The position numbers and the translations under genes are program-made. A DNA stretch of 32,294 nucleotides from Omnitrophica WOR_2 bacterium GWF2_43_52 (GTDB taxonomy: Bacteria > Omnitrophota > Gorgyraeia > Gygaellales > UBA12090). This document shows, piece after piece, positions 30,401 to 32,294 of the stretch (within the stretch, counting starts at the first letter, position 1; each line of letters opens with the position of its first letter). The stretch lies in assembly GCA_001805445.1 (NCBI GenBank), contig MHGF01000020.1, positions 1 through 32,294 on the forward strand, in the 5' to 3' direction. The notes under the pieces were generated by a model that was given only the letters and a program-made list of their open reading frames with translations, did no database searches and was not told the DNA's origin.

Positions 30401-32294
30401 AAGCATTGGCTAAGGTCTTGGATGGTTATCGCTTGAGAAGAGCAAGTATGATAGTGTCGGGGGCAGCAGGGTATTCATTTGGTGAATTAAACAACCAGCA
30501 ACACAGAAAGATCCTTTATGTCTTACAAAATATGCCGCTTAGCAATAAGGTAAGAGAGTTAAGCAATGCGTTAGATGAGATTCTTGACGAAATCAAGGTG
30601 CTTTTGTATCCTGAGCCTTTAATGAGAAAAATCATTGGAATTATCGCTAATCCTGATACCCGTTTAGCGGAAATCCCTGAGATTATTGATAACAAGCTTA
30701 TCTATACTCTTTATTTTGAAGGTAATACCAGAGAGTATAAAGAAGTAGCGCATCTTATCGAGAACATTGGCGGGGAAAAGGCAAGAAAGGCATTAGAGAA
30801 GTTCAGGAAACCAGAAGGAAGTTCAGCAATAGTAAGGGCAGTTTCTGTAGAAATTAAGGATACGTCAAAGAAACTATTGAGTGCAGGTTATCAAATTATT
30901 GTGCCGGAAATATTAAAAGGATTGTCGGTTCAACTAAGAGATTGGTGGGGAAATCCTGTTTCCTTTTATATCGCAGGCAGCCAGGCACGGTATATGCTTT
31001 TTAAGGTAAATACCGGGCTTGTGTATAGTGAAGAGCTTGATATTGTGTTAGAGGAGCACGTTGATAGTAAATATATTCGGAATGAGATTCATATATTTCT
31101 TAGGCGTAATGGTTTCATAGGAAAGATTGATTTTATTAGTATGAAAGCCTTTGAAATGGTACAAGGTACTTCTTTTAGTATACAGAGAATATTGGTTAAG
31201 TTTTACAAGGGTGAGATATCATTGGCTGTTTTTGATGAGCAGGATTATCAGGATTTGGTAAGCGGCACATTACGATATTTGGGTAAGGCGATGGATTGGA
31301 GGCCTGCAGGAAGAGGCCTTGAGCTTATGCAATATTTTAGTCTCCTGCCTGACGAAAGGACACAGTATTTATTAGACAATAGCTTGGTGAGCAGAGCATC
31401 ACATTACCGAGAAATTATAGAGTCTATAAGAGCCATAAGAGCTAAAATATCTAAACCCAGTAGAGGCAATGATAGTTTGGCGGTGACTTCCTCATCTATA
31501 GAGTATGGGGTTTTAGATATTAATAGAGAAAAACTTGAGGATATGGTCATTCAGGGATATACGAGATTATCAGGGCTCCCTTGCGCAAAAGCCCGGGAAA
31601 GTATACGTAAGCTTTGTAATATTATTAATGAAAACAGAGAAAAAGAATCTATTGTTAGGCAGATAGAGTTATTCGAGAGCCCTCAGTATAAGGTATTTCA
31701 AATCCAGGAGCCTTTTGGGGTGAATGTCTATGTGGTAATTTACCGGAATAAGAATGGCAAAACACAGGCAATTTTAGTTGATACCGGCCCCGGGTTTTAT
31801 TTTGAAAAACTCAAAGTGCAGCTAAGAGATGAATTGGGTGTCGCACTTAATGATATTGAGTCTGTTATTATTACTCATGGGCATCCTGATCACATAGGGG
31901 CGCTTGGCTATTTTCTTCGGGAAAATCCCTCGATTAAGGTTGTTGCCCATCCGCAATGGCCAAAGGTTGCCGCGAATATCTTCCCCAATGACACAGCGAA
32001 TAAAAAGTATTACGATACTTTGACACGCTATTATCGTTTGATTATGGAAAACGCGTATTTAGAGAATATACGCGCTGTGCCACTTAGCTTTAGGCATGAG
32101 CAAAGCTATAAGATAGGAAGTATGGTTTTTAGGAAAATGATGGATATCCCTATATTCAACAGTTCACTTATAATCCTGACTTCTCCTGCCTGCGGCCCTC
32201 CGGCGCGCCACAGTATAGATTCTCTCTCTATCTACGAACCTCAAAACCGCATTTTATTTATCGGTGATACCTACATTGAACGCGCCTTCCTTAA
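1..32294 (+). CDS. Giant multidomain protein, interior fragment (at least 10,764 codons, open at both ends)
   Basis: Reading from base 1 in frame +1, no stop codon is met up to the last base; the last complete codon ends at 32,292. No ATG-to-stop frame occurs in frame +1, while short ones exist in other frames, which is what an unbroken coding frame gives. Start, ribosome binding site and stop are all outside the window. The protein contains TPR and other helical arrays, one membrane hairpin, and embedded folds in this order: nucleotidyltransferase-like, methyltransferase, DUF1611-like NTPase, ATP-grasp pieces, HAD, PHP, methyltransferase, HD, PanB, second nucleotidyltransferase-like, metallo-beta-lactamase. 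Junctions often carry Ser-Ser-Pro-Ile/Val/Leu. Giant ORFs of this kind are known from Omnitrophota; that assignment is inference. It does not look like a polyketide or peptide synthetase: no ketosynthase, adenylation or carrier motifs were seen. The function of the whole is unknown. Confidence 0.95.
502..1455 (+). other. TPR array 1
   Basis: Codons 168-485 form repeated helix pairs of about 34-40 residues with TPR spacing, such as ALDAALVEFEKCRQAL, YQFDKAIATIKEAITH, NVKAKESFEKALKYN, KLDEAIELLALGITY and HIEAMDNFRHSLEIV. The small-residue/A-x-x-x-F/Y pattern is typical of the family. TPR solenoids bind peptides or act as spacers; no catalytic role is expected. The array follows directly on the GSSPID motif, as TPR array 5 (25342 onward) does on SSSPID. 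Confidence 0.8.
1456..2136 (+). other. Helical spacer of unknown function
   Basis: Codons 486-712 continue the TPR region with less regular helices (FEQIKNAKIQGLSEDEL, ALKMNIGKIGAVLKENSF). No enzymatic motif is seen. The segment ends at the Arg/Lys/Asp/Glu-rich stretch KGRSDREEDLAGYVRYML, which leads into the first LLSG domain. It could be diverged TPR repeats. Confidence 0.4.
2137..2745 (+). other. Unnamed LLSG domain, copy A
   Basis: Codons 713-915 form an alpha/beta domain that I cannot assign to a named family. In order: an N-terminal helix ending in VSEGIQI, strands QLYIVPFM and LQIILVAVDALKKPVGI, the core helix pair FIQAVLLLLSDVPLMAEVE, then strands IRYKLAYYE and QIIVIASQK followed by an EVWRW strand and a Tyr/Trp-rich end (ETTWFYYHY). 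Copy B, next to it, matches in the same order, and two further full copies occur near 24.0 and 27.1 kb. No obvious catalytic His, Cys or Asp motif is shared, so a binding or structural role is more likely than catalysis. This is inference. Confidence 0.55.
2878..3522 (+). other. Unnamed LLSG domain, copy B
   Basis: Codons 960-1174 repeat the order seen in copy A: helix ending MSEGLEVY, strands MRYYLLGMAPV and KWDLVVATRDKSGNIQG, core helix LLQTVLFLLSGASKMEQVEQ, then HYALAYYQEH and RYIILVCNEYS, and a final Tyr-rich strand (TTGFYYNF) and CVFLSF. Equivalent pairs are VSEG/MSEG, AVLLLLSD/TVLFLLSG and RYKLAYYE/HYALAYYQ. This is a tandem duplication at protein level that has diverged strongly at DNA level. 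Function unknown. Confidence 0.6.
3601..4218 (+). other. Helical lead plus half LLSG domain, copy C (N-terminal half only)
   Basis: After an Arg/Lys/Pro linker (KRSPKPRTKAVTQQ), codons from about 1220 form helices, and then a half copy of the LLSG domain: LGIGVDSLEENTLTYIVETI, the loop AQGNMVFF, and the strand pair ELITVTRDEKGAMYIGGEL. The last matches DLVVATRDKSGNIQGPAIIG of copy B. The core LLSG helix pair is missing. The chain goes instead into the Ala/Ser/Pro linker GASPSPSAQEANSPL. A similar half copy lies just before the SSSPID junction at 25342. Confidence 0.45.
4219..4281 (+). other. Ala/Ser/Pro linker with NSPL motif
   Basis: The linker AGASPSPSAQEANSPLKQDG is low-complexity and probably unstructured. 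It carries a degenerate junction motif (NSPL at 4255-4266). It separates the half LLSG domain from the membrane hairpin. Confidence 0.6.
4282..4458 (+). other. Predicted transmembrane hairpin (two helices)
   Basis: Codons about 1428-1453 (LLSTGMAFICASLLSSRIVA, continuing GALYG) and 1471-1486 (GWIILAITGAWLLFKF) are two hydrophobic stretches split by a short polar loop (QGAPETREV). The second is followed by IRGR, a positive stop-transfer-like end. Two passes would place both flanks on the same side of the membrane; by the positive-inside rule the IRGR side would be cytoplasmic. This is the only clear membrane segment I see in the window, so it could anchor the giant protein or mark the end of one processed product. 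The first helix contains Ser, Arg and Cys and is the less certain of the two. Confidence 0.7.
4480..5850 (+). other. TPR/helical array 2
   Basis: Codons about 1494-1950 hold helix pairs of TPR type: EESIAIFESVLKNIG, TEEALGALKKVLKLKG, NPEEAIVYLNNAAHGI and KTDEAKKDFASALSLIL, with a less regular middle (WAWKEFKYLSKETRKG). The GERGLVAQRDYLDSRKLW stretch at the end leads into the nucleotidyltransferase-like domain. An AGGAGG at 5361 is inside the coding frame and has no in-frame start at usual spacing. Confidence 0.65.
5860..6640 (+). other. Nucleotidyltransferase-like domain 1
   Basis: Codons about 1954-2213. The diagnostic part is IVRPYGSITYDL, with Gly-Ser at 6076-6081, followed about 16 residues later by LSDIDIDVYAS, with Asp at 6133, 6139 and 6145. 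This is the GS-x(n)-D-x-D pattern of the polymerase-beta nucleotidyltransferase superfamily, in which the acidic residues bind metal and nucleotide. A further stretch (NTYCSIPISIGVLSFREL) could supply the third acidic strand, but I cannot place it. The all-helical tail with LAQLAFLRGRRHTGARLL resembles the helical regions that follow such cores. Substrate unknown. The domain could be tRNA- or protein-modifying, aminoglycoside-type, or a non-catalytic relic. Confidence 0.5.
6641..7194 (+). other. Helical segment interrupted by a Gly/Trp/Tyr-rich insert of palindromic DNA
   Basis: A helical segment (KRNLLDKFYKASSAVRKSA) gives way at about codon 2285 to a stretch unlike the rest of the protein: Cys, Pro, Arg, Trp and Gly rich (LWQGIKQSDCLPCPIRK, then RWKELYRVWSLFYLSVAGG, then IAGGEYLPLSDGAWLVY). 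This is the translation of the nested palindromic repeat at 6921-7115. It is unlikely to be a functional domain in its own right. Normal composition resumes at VSDVPAAAYGHKHTQ. Confidence 0.6.
6921..7115 (+). repeat. In-frame nested palindromic element (two forward, two inverted units)
   Basis: Two direct units, 6921-6948 and 6967-6994, agree at 24 of 28 bases. Their core GCCCCNTTNGAAAG reappears inverted twice downstream, at 7055-7067 and about 7093-7106. The inner pair is perfect over 13 bases: CCCCGTTGGAAAG at 6979-6991 and CTTTCCAACGGGG at 7055-7067. The outer pair (GCCCCATTAGAAAG against the reverse of CTTTCTGACGGGGC) agrees at 12 of 14. The inverted arm also carries direct repeats: GCTGGTGGGGA at 7030 and 7072, and CGTGGCTGGT at 7026 and 7106. 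The whole can fold into a long hairpin. It is read through in frame without a stop. This resembles mobile palindromic elements found inside genes, such as Rickettsia palindromic elements, by structure only. Confidence 0.75.
7195..7789 (+). other. Helical segment ahead of methyltransferase 1
   Basis: Begins with a degenerate junction motif (SSSAL, 7195-7209) and contains helices such as DDVMAEKLNHIFVNAE, RLDYMREIIAEKDL and LRLKEEMEKIVRSVY. The last part (IFYISYISKDLQAQEG, then NFYHAVYPGGIIPL) may be the N-terminal cap of the methyltransferase domain that follows. No catalytic motif of its own is seen. Confidence 0.4.
7790..8310 (+). other. Class I SAM-dependent methyltransferase domain 1
   Basis: Codons about 2597-2770 show the Rossmann-like methyltransferase order. 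Motif I is ILSVGIGNASWEPSLA (glycines at 7882 and 7888), followed by the second-strand acidic residue in QAIGVDLSMERLAEARKK. Then come the DAHFLPFKSNSFDLVVFSE block, a post-I/motif IV pattern like the ubiE/Methyltransf_11 family, and an EAFRLLRVKGVVIITTYE strand. The tail IIEALENIGFSDVIQKELVG matches the usual C-terminal hairpin. Motif I has GxGxxS where family members usually have GCGTG, so SAM binding may be altered. Substrate cannot be inferred. A second methyltransferase domain lies at 15790-16395. Confidence 0.8.
8341..8790 (+). other. Helical spacer ending in SSPV junction
   Basis: Codons about 2781-2930 are almost fully helical (YYVREIIDARNFDENKAH, AKKIIERDFKAIAEAAKAI, DINEVLNILRKRIKKDG). 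The segment is followed by TSSPVS at 8788-8805. It is probably a structural spacer or small helical bundle. Confidence 0.45.
8791..9720 (+). other. Unrecognised globular domain between SSPV and ASPV junctions
   Basis: Codons 2931-3240 form an alpha/beta domain that I cannot name. Visible blocks are ETSTFIQVNGSKIELACRQA, QKISIRLGSGVPQITFN, DDLAIYTVYRGDIFDFYKTL, VIETPGHLLKIGWIDMLLNS, SHIDVCLFHAKAAEWLW and NITANGAGPVWAWDVGAL. The His/Asp-rich strand HIDVCLFHAK and the Gly-rich NGAGPVWAW could be functional sites, but the basis is weak. It is bounded by SSPV (8791-8802) and ASPV (9721-9732), so it looks like one complete bead. It could also be an N-terminal part of the NTPase domain that follows. 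Confidence 0.4.
9740..10830 (+). other. DUF1611-like P-loop NTPase domain
   Basis: Codons about 3247-3610. The N-terminal part is beta-rich (DLIAIKVTSDKGAYDIFEIE, GQILIGALGARYAQKG). The Walker A motif GTSMDVGKT at 10219-10245 follows strand PIILAV, and is followed by TAARIIGGLSDKGYKVAAVK, FTGTSRMKDPATF, LDFTYAGIPSDTS and DVDIIVAELSDGVID. This series, with VGKT, a KxTGT segment and LDFTDAG-like strand, is how I know the dethiobiotin-synthetase-like DUF1611 NTPases. The expected activity is nucleotide hydrolysis or ATP-dependent ligation on an unknown substrate. It is followed at once by ATP-grasp sequence, and such a fusion may imply a two-step ATP-dependent reaction. The key Lys and Thr of the P-loop are intact. 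Confidence 0.7.
10831..11130 (+). other. C-terminal ATP-grasp piece (E-x-N-x-R motif)
   Basis: Codons about 3611-3710. FIGPDVLFSEGGPIVLELN followed by TRPR carries the typical ATP-grasp end: Asp at 10993, Glu at 11029, Asn at 11035 and Arg at 11041, which coordinate Mg-ATP. The beginning of an ATP-grasp fold (lid Lys and glycine loop) is not visible between the NTPase and this piece; instead, the segment KFSPSLGGIVKTKPALLINQ leads in. The first half may have been lost, or the next domain may supply it. See the unusual order described in the findings. Confidence 0.6.
11131..11976 (+). other. ATP-grasp domain, RimK/GshB-like N-terminal and central parts
   Basis: Codons about 3711-3992. A pre-grasp segment KKVGILINDSENYPHEIFEI is followed by FDAIFRFATDLPSI and EIPIMNSLYADLMGGANKVE, comparable to the P-x-x-N-x-x-x-A-x-x-x-x-x-NK pattern of RimK and glutathione synthetases. 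IKIQRPLTFIANTIDEVM matches the PxT segment. QAVIKASDRNMGIGIYPI supplies the ATP-binding lysine (11521) and glycine loop. FDFRYTLARTNQGITVIT corresponds to the central Arg/Lys strand. The E-x-N ligands expected next are absent: the chain reads TNWWGKMGTIDWDRAK and helices instead. It is followed by VSSPVEKG (11977 on). Likely ancestral role: carboxylate-amine ligase; present activity uncertain. Confidence 0.6.
11992..12828 (+). other. Helical spacer ahead of the HAD domain
   Basis: Codons about 3998-4276 begin after VSSPVEKGAYP. The first 40 residues (LKAMPFCKGSNLIEENE) look like a small folded region; the rest is helical: SLLKENKAPPEALYEILA, YYQEILAFYQKFIPAFNQ, ALQWLRFGLISMYFEDIAFL. There is no motif I can assign. 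It possibly belongs to the HAD module as an N-terminal helical extension. Confidence 0.4.
12829..13600 (+). other. HAD-superfamily phosphatase domain (Cof/sucrose-phosphatase-like)
   Basis: Codons about 4277-4533. Motif I is VCAFDKDYTLADN, with Asp at 12847 (nucleophile) and 12853 (acid/base). Motif II Thr is in AVITGAGIERTD (12955). A cap region of about 100 residues follows (RPLVYETLSLRQFKIDME, TVRTPGVSDRKRIRIA). Motif III Lys is in VNISKADKADGLRDLA (13348 or 13357). Motif IV is AVGDSQIDLPMLNVAAESG with Asp at 13450 and 13462, then GLAIFVGN. The layout with a large C2-type cap between motifs II and III is that of Cof-like hydrolases, which act on sugar phosphates or nucleotides. All catalytic residues are present, so it may be active. 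Substrate unknown. Confidence 0.8.
13651..13716 (+). repeat. Interspersed 66-bp repeat, copy 1 (read in frame)
   Basis: Matches 16447-16512 at about 48 of 66 bases, in the same reading phase. It encodes NDSLPSTTAGSPVIKNEPVP followed by FF. On the minus strand it reads AAAAAGGGGACAGGTTCATT. From general knowledge this resembles GGGGACAGGTTC-type boxes of interspersed repeats often seen with REP-associated tyrosine transposases; I cannot verify this here. It lies exactly at the junction between the HAD domain and the next helical spacer. Confidence 0.65.
13726..14666 (+). other. Basic linker and helical segment before the PHP domain
   Basis: The segment starts with an ASSPS junction and a strongly basic linker (KKNEKRRREIFVYGKGKKK). 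Codons about 4610-4888 are helical (HEISFLMRTHALNMAGDVL, AQDWINKAEELYEILLKDE, NKEYDAIQAINIIVNMVN). Part of it, with DQDPAVKRQALLTIIREIFS and DGYELLRLEAFERLLAFVL, looks HEAT-like. No enzymatic motif. Confidence 0.45.
14667..15720 (+). other. PHP-domain metal-dependent phosphoesterase
   Basis: Codons about 4889-5240. The order of metal ligands is that of the PHP family: HTH in EIDLHTHSVYSDG (14686, 14692); Asp-His in GLTDHDDYF (14788, 14791); Glu in IPGMEITTI (14914); His in ENYIFHLL (14947); His-Pro-His in IIIPHPHALNG (15373, 15379); Asp-x-His in VPGSDAHYTPMG (15613, 15619). PHP proteins hydrolyse phosphoesters (histidinol phosphate, nucleotide 3',5'-bisphosphates, polymerase-associated phosphatases). 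All expected ligands are present, so an active trinuclear-metal site is plausible. A helical insertion of about 120 residues lies between the IFHLL His and the HPH motif and is longer than in small PHP enzymes. Substrate not deducible. Confidence 0.85.
15721..15789 (+). other. Linker with degenerate SSSL junction
   Basis: A short Gly/Asn/Ser linker joins the PHP domain to methyltransferase 2. FTSSSLEEEKG carries SSSL at 15778-15789, a degenerate form of the SSP[IVL] motif. Confidence 0.45.
15790..16395 (+). other. Class I SAM-dependent methyltransferase domain 2
   Basis: Codons about 5264-5465. Motif I is textbook: RLLEIGCGTGNLLKYLESRG at 15958-16017, then the acidic residue of strand 2 in IRGIDNDANTVAVARQK, and EVFDVIISSFLLQ for motif IV. 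ALLREGGVHIHAAAH is the typical post-motif strand. The tail KSQIYLYYHLVVGTKH resembles the C-terminal strands of Methyltransf_25/11 domains. Unlike methyltransferase 1, its motif I is fully canonical. Substrate unknown. The placement after a PHP phosphoesterase is not a known functional pair. Confidence 0.85.
16406..16428 (+). promoter_or_regulatory. Possible internal Shine-Dalgarno with in-frame ATG
   Basis: AGGAGG at 16406-16411 lies upstream of an in-frame ATG at 16426-16428. The gap of 14 bases is longer than the usual 5-9. It falls just after the methyltransferase 2 domain, at a junction. It might allow internal initiation or be a remnant of a former separate gene, but a chance match is at least as likely. 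Confidence 0.15.
16447..16512 (+). repeat. Interspersed 66-bp repeat, copy 2, with perfect 8-bp hairpin
   Basis: About 73% identical to 13651-13716 and in the same codon phase. It contains CTGCCTGC (16455-16462) and GCAGGCAG (16471-16478) as a perfect inverted repeat with an 8-base loop. Its end AATGAACCCGTCCCCTTTT gives the same GGGGACGGGTTC-type box on the minus strand as copy 1. It encodes NSSLPASDAGSPLEENEPVP followed by FS. It is located between methyltransferase 2 and the next domain. Confidence 0.7.
16513..17880 (+). other. Unrecognised globular segment
   Basis: Codons about 5505-5960 do not match a family I know. The first part has strands and short helices (DRDIRGIEIKKAFRLLPG, MVLNPLEMEEGICDSS, FMLMPVKKGKEHAIPF). 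The middle is helical (KLMVKLIRQEFKQKYNK). The second part is beta-rich with Gly turns: GADISIGSGGASEALNKAF, KFRGILVATEYLAQGEAIHY, GVLVIGLIRDDPYVGGGIKG, GIVTLNLLWLGPGRD. The repeated Gly-rich turns suggest a beta sandwich or an alpha/beta binding domain, possibly two domains with a boundary near 17340. No catalytic motif can be named. Confidence 0.35.
17881..19380 (+). other. TPR/coiled helical array 3
   Basis: Codons about 5961-6460 begin with clear TPRs (PLYTLAFAYAEFGLWDKAR, KAIKQVLTLSEKYETG, NPDKANQAAINLFKQANEI) and continue with long charged helices (RMLRRIYLDHMYRIIKEAEA, MRQAWFREEKEASLAQKLKA, KLLAMGHPEGAKGEYIKALG). It ends in a basic stretch and the double junction MSSPYP plus GSSPIN (19393-19440). 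Confidence 0.6.
19393..19440 (+). other. Double SSP junction
   Basis: Two motifs lie eleven codons apart: SSPY at 19396-19407 and SSPI at 19426-19437, joined by a Pro/Ser/Lys/Asn linker (PSKNT). The first uses AGC-TCG serines, the second TCA-AGC. Such pairs also occur at 27619/27637 and 22192/22219. Confidence 0.65.
19441..20370 (+). other. Unrecognised domain ending in SSAV junction
   Basis: Codons about 6481-6790. It starts with VAISEESFYKYTFSPVMD and a DITSVARNLARIKQELSRQG helix, followed by strands (KWLAVKVKIEHHTEGLFEY), then helices (EDKILDLLTHRLDYHTPTF). The last part (LQELLFGLLKQKDKNPTVR, then INAVIVILRLVLIEEECQEA) looks like an armadillo/HEAT-like helical repeat. I recognise no active site. 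It ends in GSSAVN (20356-20373), a degenerate junction. Confidence 0.35.
20440..21340 (+). other. HD-domain phosphohydrolase
   Basis: Codons about 6814-7113, beginning after QSSPVNE. Metal ligands appear in HD-superfamily order: His in EHGLLHGLETV (20581, 20593), the His-Asp pair in ASGLLHDADTRNRP (20698-20703), His-His in THHSDSAKLA (20728-20733), His in IYAHRGIS (20824), and Asp in KIIHDADTLLAVENF (20896, 20902). The helical tail with ITKRLAHLKGCIKEGF resembles the C-terminal helices of small HD phosphohydrolases (HDIG/YedJ-like). Expected reaction: metal-dependent hydrolysis of a nucleotide or other phosphoester. The active site looks complete. It sits directly before PanB, separated by about 30 residues; no pathway link is known. 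Confidence 0.8.
21361..22190 (+). other. panB: Ketopantoate hydroxymethyltransferase (PanB) domain, complete
   Basis: Codons about 7121-7397 align over essentially the full length of bacterial PanB (about 264 residues). KMIMLTAYDAKTARALEEAG and ILVGDSVAMVVHGFDTT open the TIM barrel, then IVIGDMTWLSYETEEEAVEN, GATVVKVEGG, AVMGHLGYTPQTGKLRVYGK, FAIVLEMVYSEVAKALTEM and PTVGIGAGKDTRGQVLVIND. Metal ligands are Asp at 21490, Asp at 21613 and Glu at 21703; the catalytic Glu is at 21892. PanB adds a hydroxymethyl group from methylenetetrahydrofolate to 2-oxoisovalerate, the first committed step to pantothenate and CoA. PanB is normally a free cytosolic decamer, so finding it in mid-protein is strange. 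The flanks are VSSAIA (21358) and LSSPVEKT (22189), so it could be released as a unit of normal size. Confidence 0.92.
22192..22230 (+). other. Double SSPV/CSPV junction after PanB
   Basis: LSSPVEKTSCSPVF contains SSPV at 22192-22203 and SPV at 22219-22227. It marks the exact end of the PanB homology. The VSSPVEK form is shared with the junction at 11977, after the ATP-grasp domain. Confidence 0.7.
22231..23460 (+). other. TPR array 4
   Basis: Codons about 7411-7820. Clear TPR units: EAIKAYKIILKALKSQPTS, YFYLGKYTIAIRMAEKAL, YYILGNSAYYDGDFPLAKK, YIKEALAIDRSYIFALFL, LLLEEGNKEEARKILDGL, RDSQEALKVLSEGIEAIG and VRQAREDFEKAIELYLG. Gly/Ala/Tyr positions fit the TPR consensus well, better than in arrays 2 and 3. 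Probable scaffold or peptide-binding solenoid. Confidence 0.85.
23461..24000 (+). other. Helical segment and Pro/Lys/Gln-rich linker
   Basis: Helices (LPDLLKKIIELIDALKKAAG, EELPRIKDAFKELAQGE) are followed by a low-complexity linker of about 55 residues rich in Lys, Gln, Glu and Pro (KQPDAKQEASVRLGKQAKEE, then PQIVQPEAVAATQKMPEMS). It is probably unstructured. It leads into the next LLSG module. Confidence 0.45.
24001..24762 (+). other. Unnamed LLSG domain, copy D
   Basis: Codons about 8001-8254. The first part (IVEGYWSLLAIVEQPNQVC, GKLYRFKNVRMMIEGNLPRM) has a His-rich loop KNRHGELHSHYWMREGGG. The second follows the LLSG pattern: strand DEIFIIKQNPFLLIPYYAEK, core helices YALAKIISGISFSQAQNVIK, then strands KCVILFNPKEKDIVIVNSNG and LVVGRIFIEE and end VDVTDIIYES. 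The core IISGIS corresponds to LLSGAS of copy B and LLSGVS of copy E. The His-rich loop is absent from the other copies, so it could be an added metal site or a separate small domain. Confidence 0.45.
24763..25020 (+). other. Low-complexity Lys/Glu linker
   Basis: About 86 residues with alternating Lys/Arg and Glu/Gln runs (LKRRHKKQKSEGTQEEVE, NNNIERKKKEEIREES), plus a Pro/Thr/Ala part (RHEEAPTAVTKREVPAQEG). Probably disordered. It is the most charged stretch in the window. Confidence 0.65.
25021..25341 (+). other. Half LLSG domain, copy C' (N-terminal half only)
   Basis: Codons about 8341-8447. FMRHLGLQAGDMIQDILVHI followed by RNELAAGNRVFYGS parallels LGIGVDSLEENTLTYIVETI and AQGNMVFF of copy C near 3.9-4.0 kb, both just before an SP[I/L] junction. 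It continues with YAIAEGALYQHDPTVEDFPE and EVAVEFYFQQEKW. The LLSG core helix is not seen. Assignment as homologous is by eye and moderate. Confidence 0.35.
25342..26640 (+). other. TPR array 5
   Basis: Begins at SSPIDAL (25342-25362). Codons about 8448-8880 hold TPR helix pairs: DITKAISSFQQALKIAE, NSLGLLLLQEGQAEKALKHL, LGLAYFGLKNTSEAGKYAR, LARAKGDFTLAMGFIDESI, LYEMGICLLQSKDAMNAEEF, YKEKNAWDELIALYEKEL. Later repeats are less regular. The start after an SSPIDA motif repeats the arrangement at 499-516, where TPR array 1 begins. Confidence 0.8.
26641..27060 (+). other. Coiled-coil-like helical segment
   Basis: Long charged helices with heptad-like spacing (GRLKRIREELENLSTFFEEN, LNENSRKVKEIEGVLASLYL) followed by a basic patch (AIRRVWRRQGVNLIIRN) and the variant motif AGSSEPIADT at 26971-27000. 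No enzymatic features. Confidence 0.45.
27061..27612 (+). other. Unnamed LLSG domain, copy E
   Basis: Codons about 9021-9204. It opens with KLGLGEEELLDTIECVGRRG, then strands KKYYLYPVTLQTGEQNIIIV and GIDGAGHVEYFD, core helix AAEFLKTILSLLSGVSLNEV, and strands KYFLLIDVRAHQAYRYTIAG, RWVKLEDD, LITSVFRLSIEK and KAVIVSFPSG. It matches copy B in order and in the YYL, LLSG-x-S and final V-x-x-SF blocks. It ends directly at the double junction SSPRYSSSPID. This is the most compact full copy and the best query for searches. Confidence 0.55.
27613..27654 (+). other. Double SSP junction
   Basis: GPSSPRYSSSPIDEQ holds SSPR (27619-27630) and SSPI (27637-27648). It separates LLSG copy E from the next unknown domain. 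Confidence 0.7.
27655..28632 (+). other. Unrecognised domain between SSPI and SSPL junctions
   Basis: Codons about 9219-9544. The first part includes KEVACYGRILAHPKASTVEF, LLPAVRGAYRDGGIFKEES, VTEIIAISRSAPKNNISS and ILIVFKGKRYEASRSILRHI; the second is helical and basic (AFAYFLEKDIALLRKGPI, PRGFNGYARKHGIKTTPFEG, YGMVYRSMVEKNSRIKPDSH). I recognise no family. The conserved-looking basic end could bind nucleic acid or be structural; this is a guess. Confidence 0.35.
28633..30819 (+). other. HEAT-like helical solenoid
   Basis: Codons about 9545-10273, after APSSPLLEVI. It starts with a short region (EVIREGSGKQLSLPSMLRD), then repeated helix pairs of 35-40 residues: LKAFEALCGLITKCRSLAAR, NPWIRVEAVDAAVSLISLD, IPYALKALAILMRIEPSFV, EMLVKALVLVLRQPYFNSL. 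The DAAVSLISLD and ALKALAILM helices recall HEAT/armadillo repeats. The second half (about 29.6-30.8 kb) is more irregular (YQKDIFRKALLWFVFSRNDK, EVKQYFDKNAPNYKALAK). No catalytic motif seen. Confidence 0.5.
30820..31485 (+). other. Nucleotidyltransferase-like domain 2 (degenerate)
   Basis: Codons about 10274-10495, beginning at SSAIVRAVSVE. VSFYIAGSQARYMLFK has the Gly-Ser and Arg positions of nucleotidyltransferase heads (compare GGAVRD in poly(A)/CCA polymerases). VYSEELDIVLEEHV stands where D-x-D is expected, but only one Asp is present, followed by a Glu. GKIDFISMKAFEMVQG could give the third acidic strand. The helical tail AGRGLELMQYFSLLPDE is consistent. With the acidic pair altered, it may be inactive. 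It is less certain than domain 1 at 5860-6640. Confidence 0.35.
31486..32294 (+). other. Metallo-beta-lactamase-fold hydrolase domain, cut by window end
   Basis: After TSSSIEYG and a helical lead (REKLEDMVIQGYTRLSGL), the fold starts at FGVNVYVVIYRNKNGKTQA, with ILVDTGPGFYFEKLK as the typical V-D-T-G strand. The H-x-H-x-D-H motif is complete in VIITHGHPDHIGALGYF (His 31876, 31882, 31891; Asp 31888). VVAHPQWP follows. CGPPARHSIDSLSIYE probably supplies the next ligand His (32209), replacing the usual PGHTPGS, and RILFIGDTYIE the bridging Asp (32266). The last His-containing strand is beyond the window. Family members hydrolyse glutathione thioesters, phosphodiesters or lactones; this one cannot be specified. 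Confidence 0.85.
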
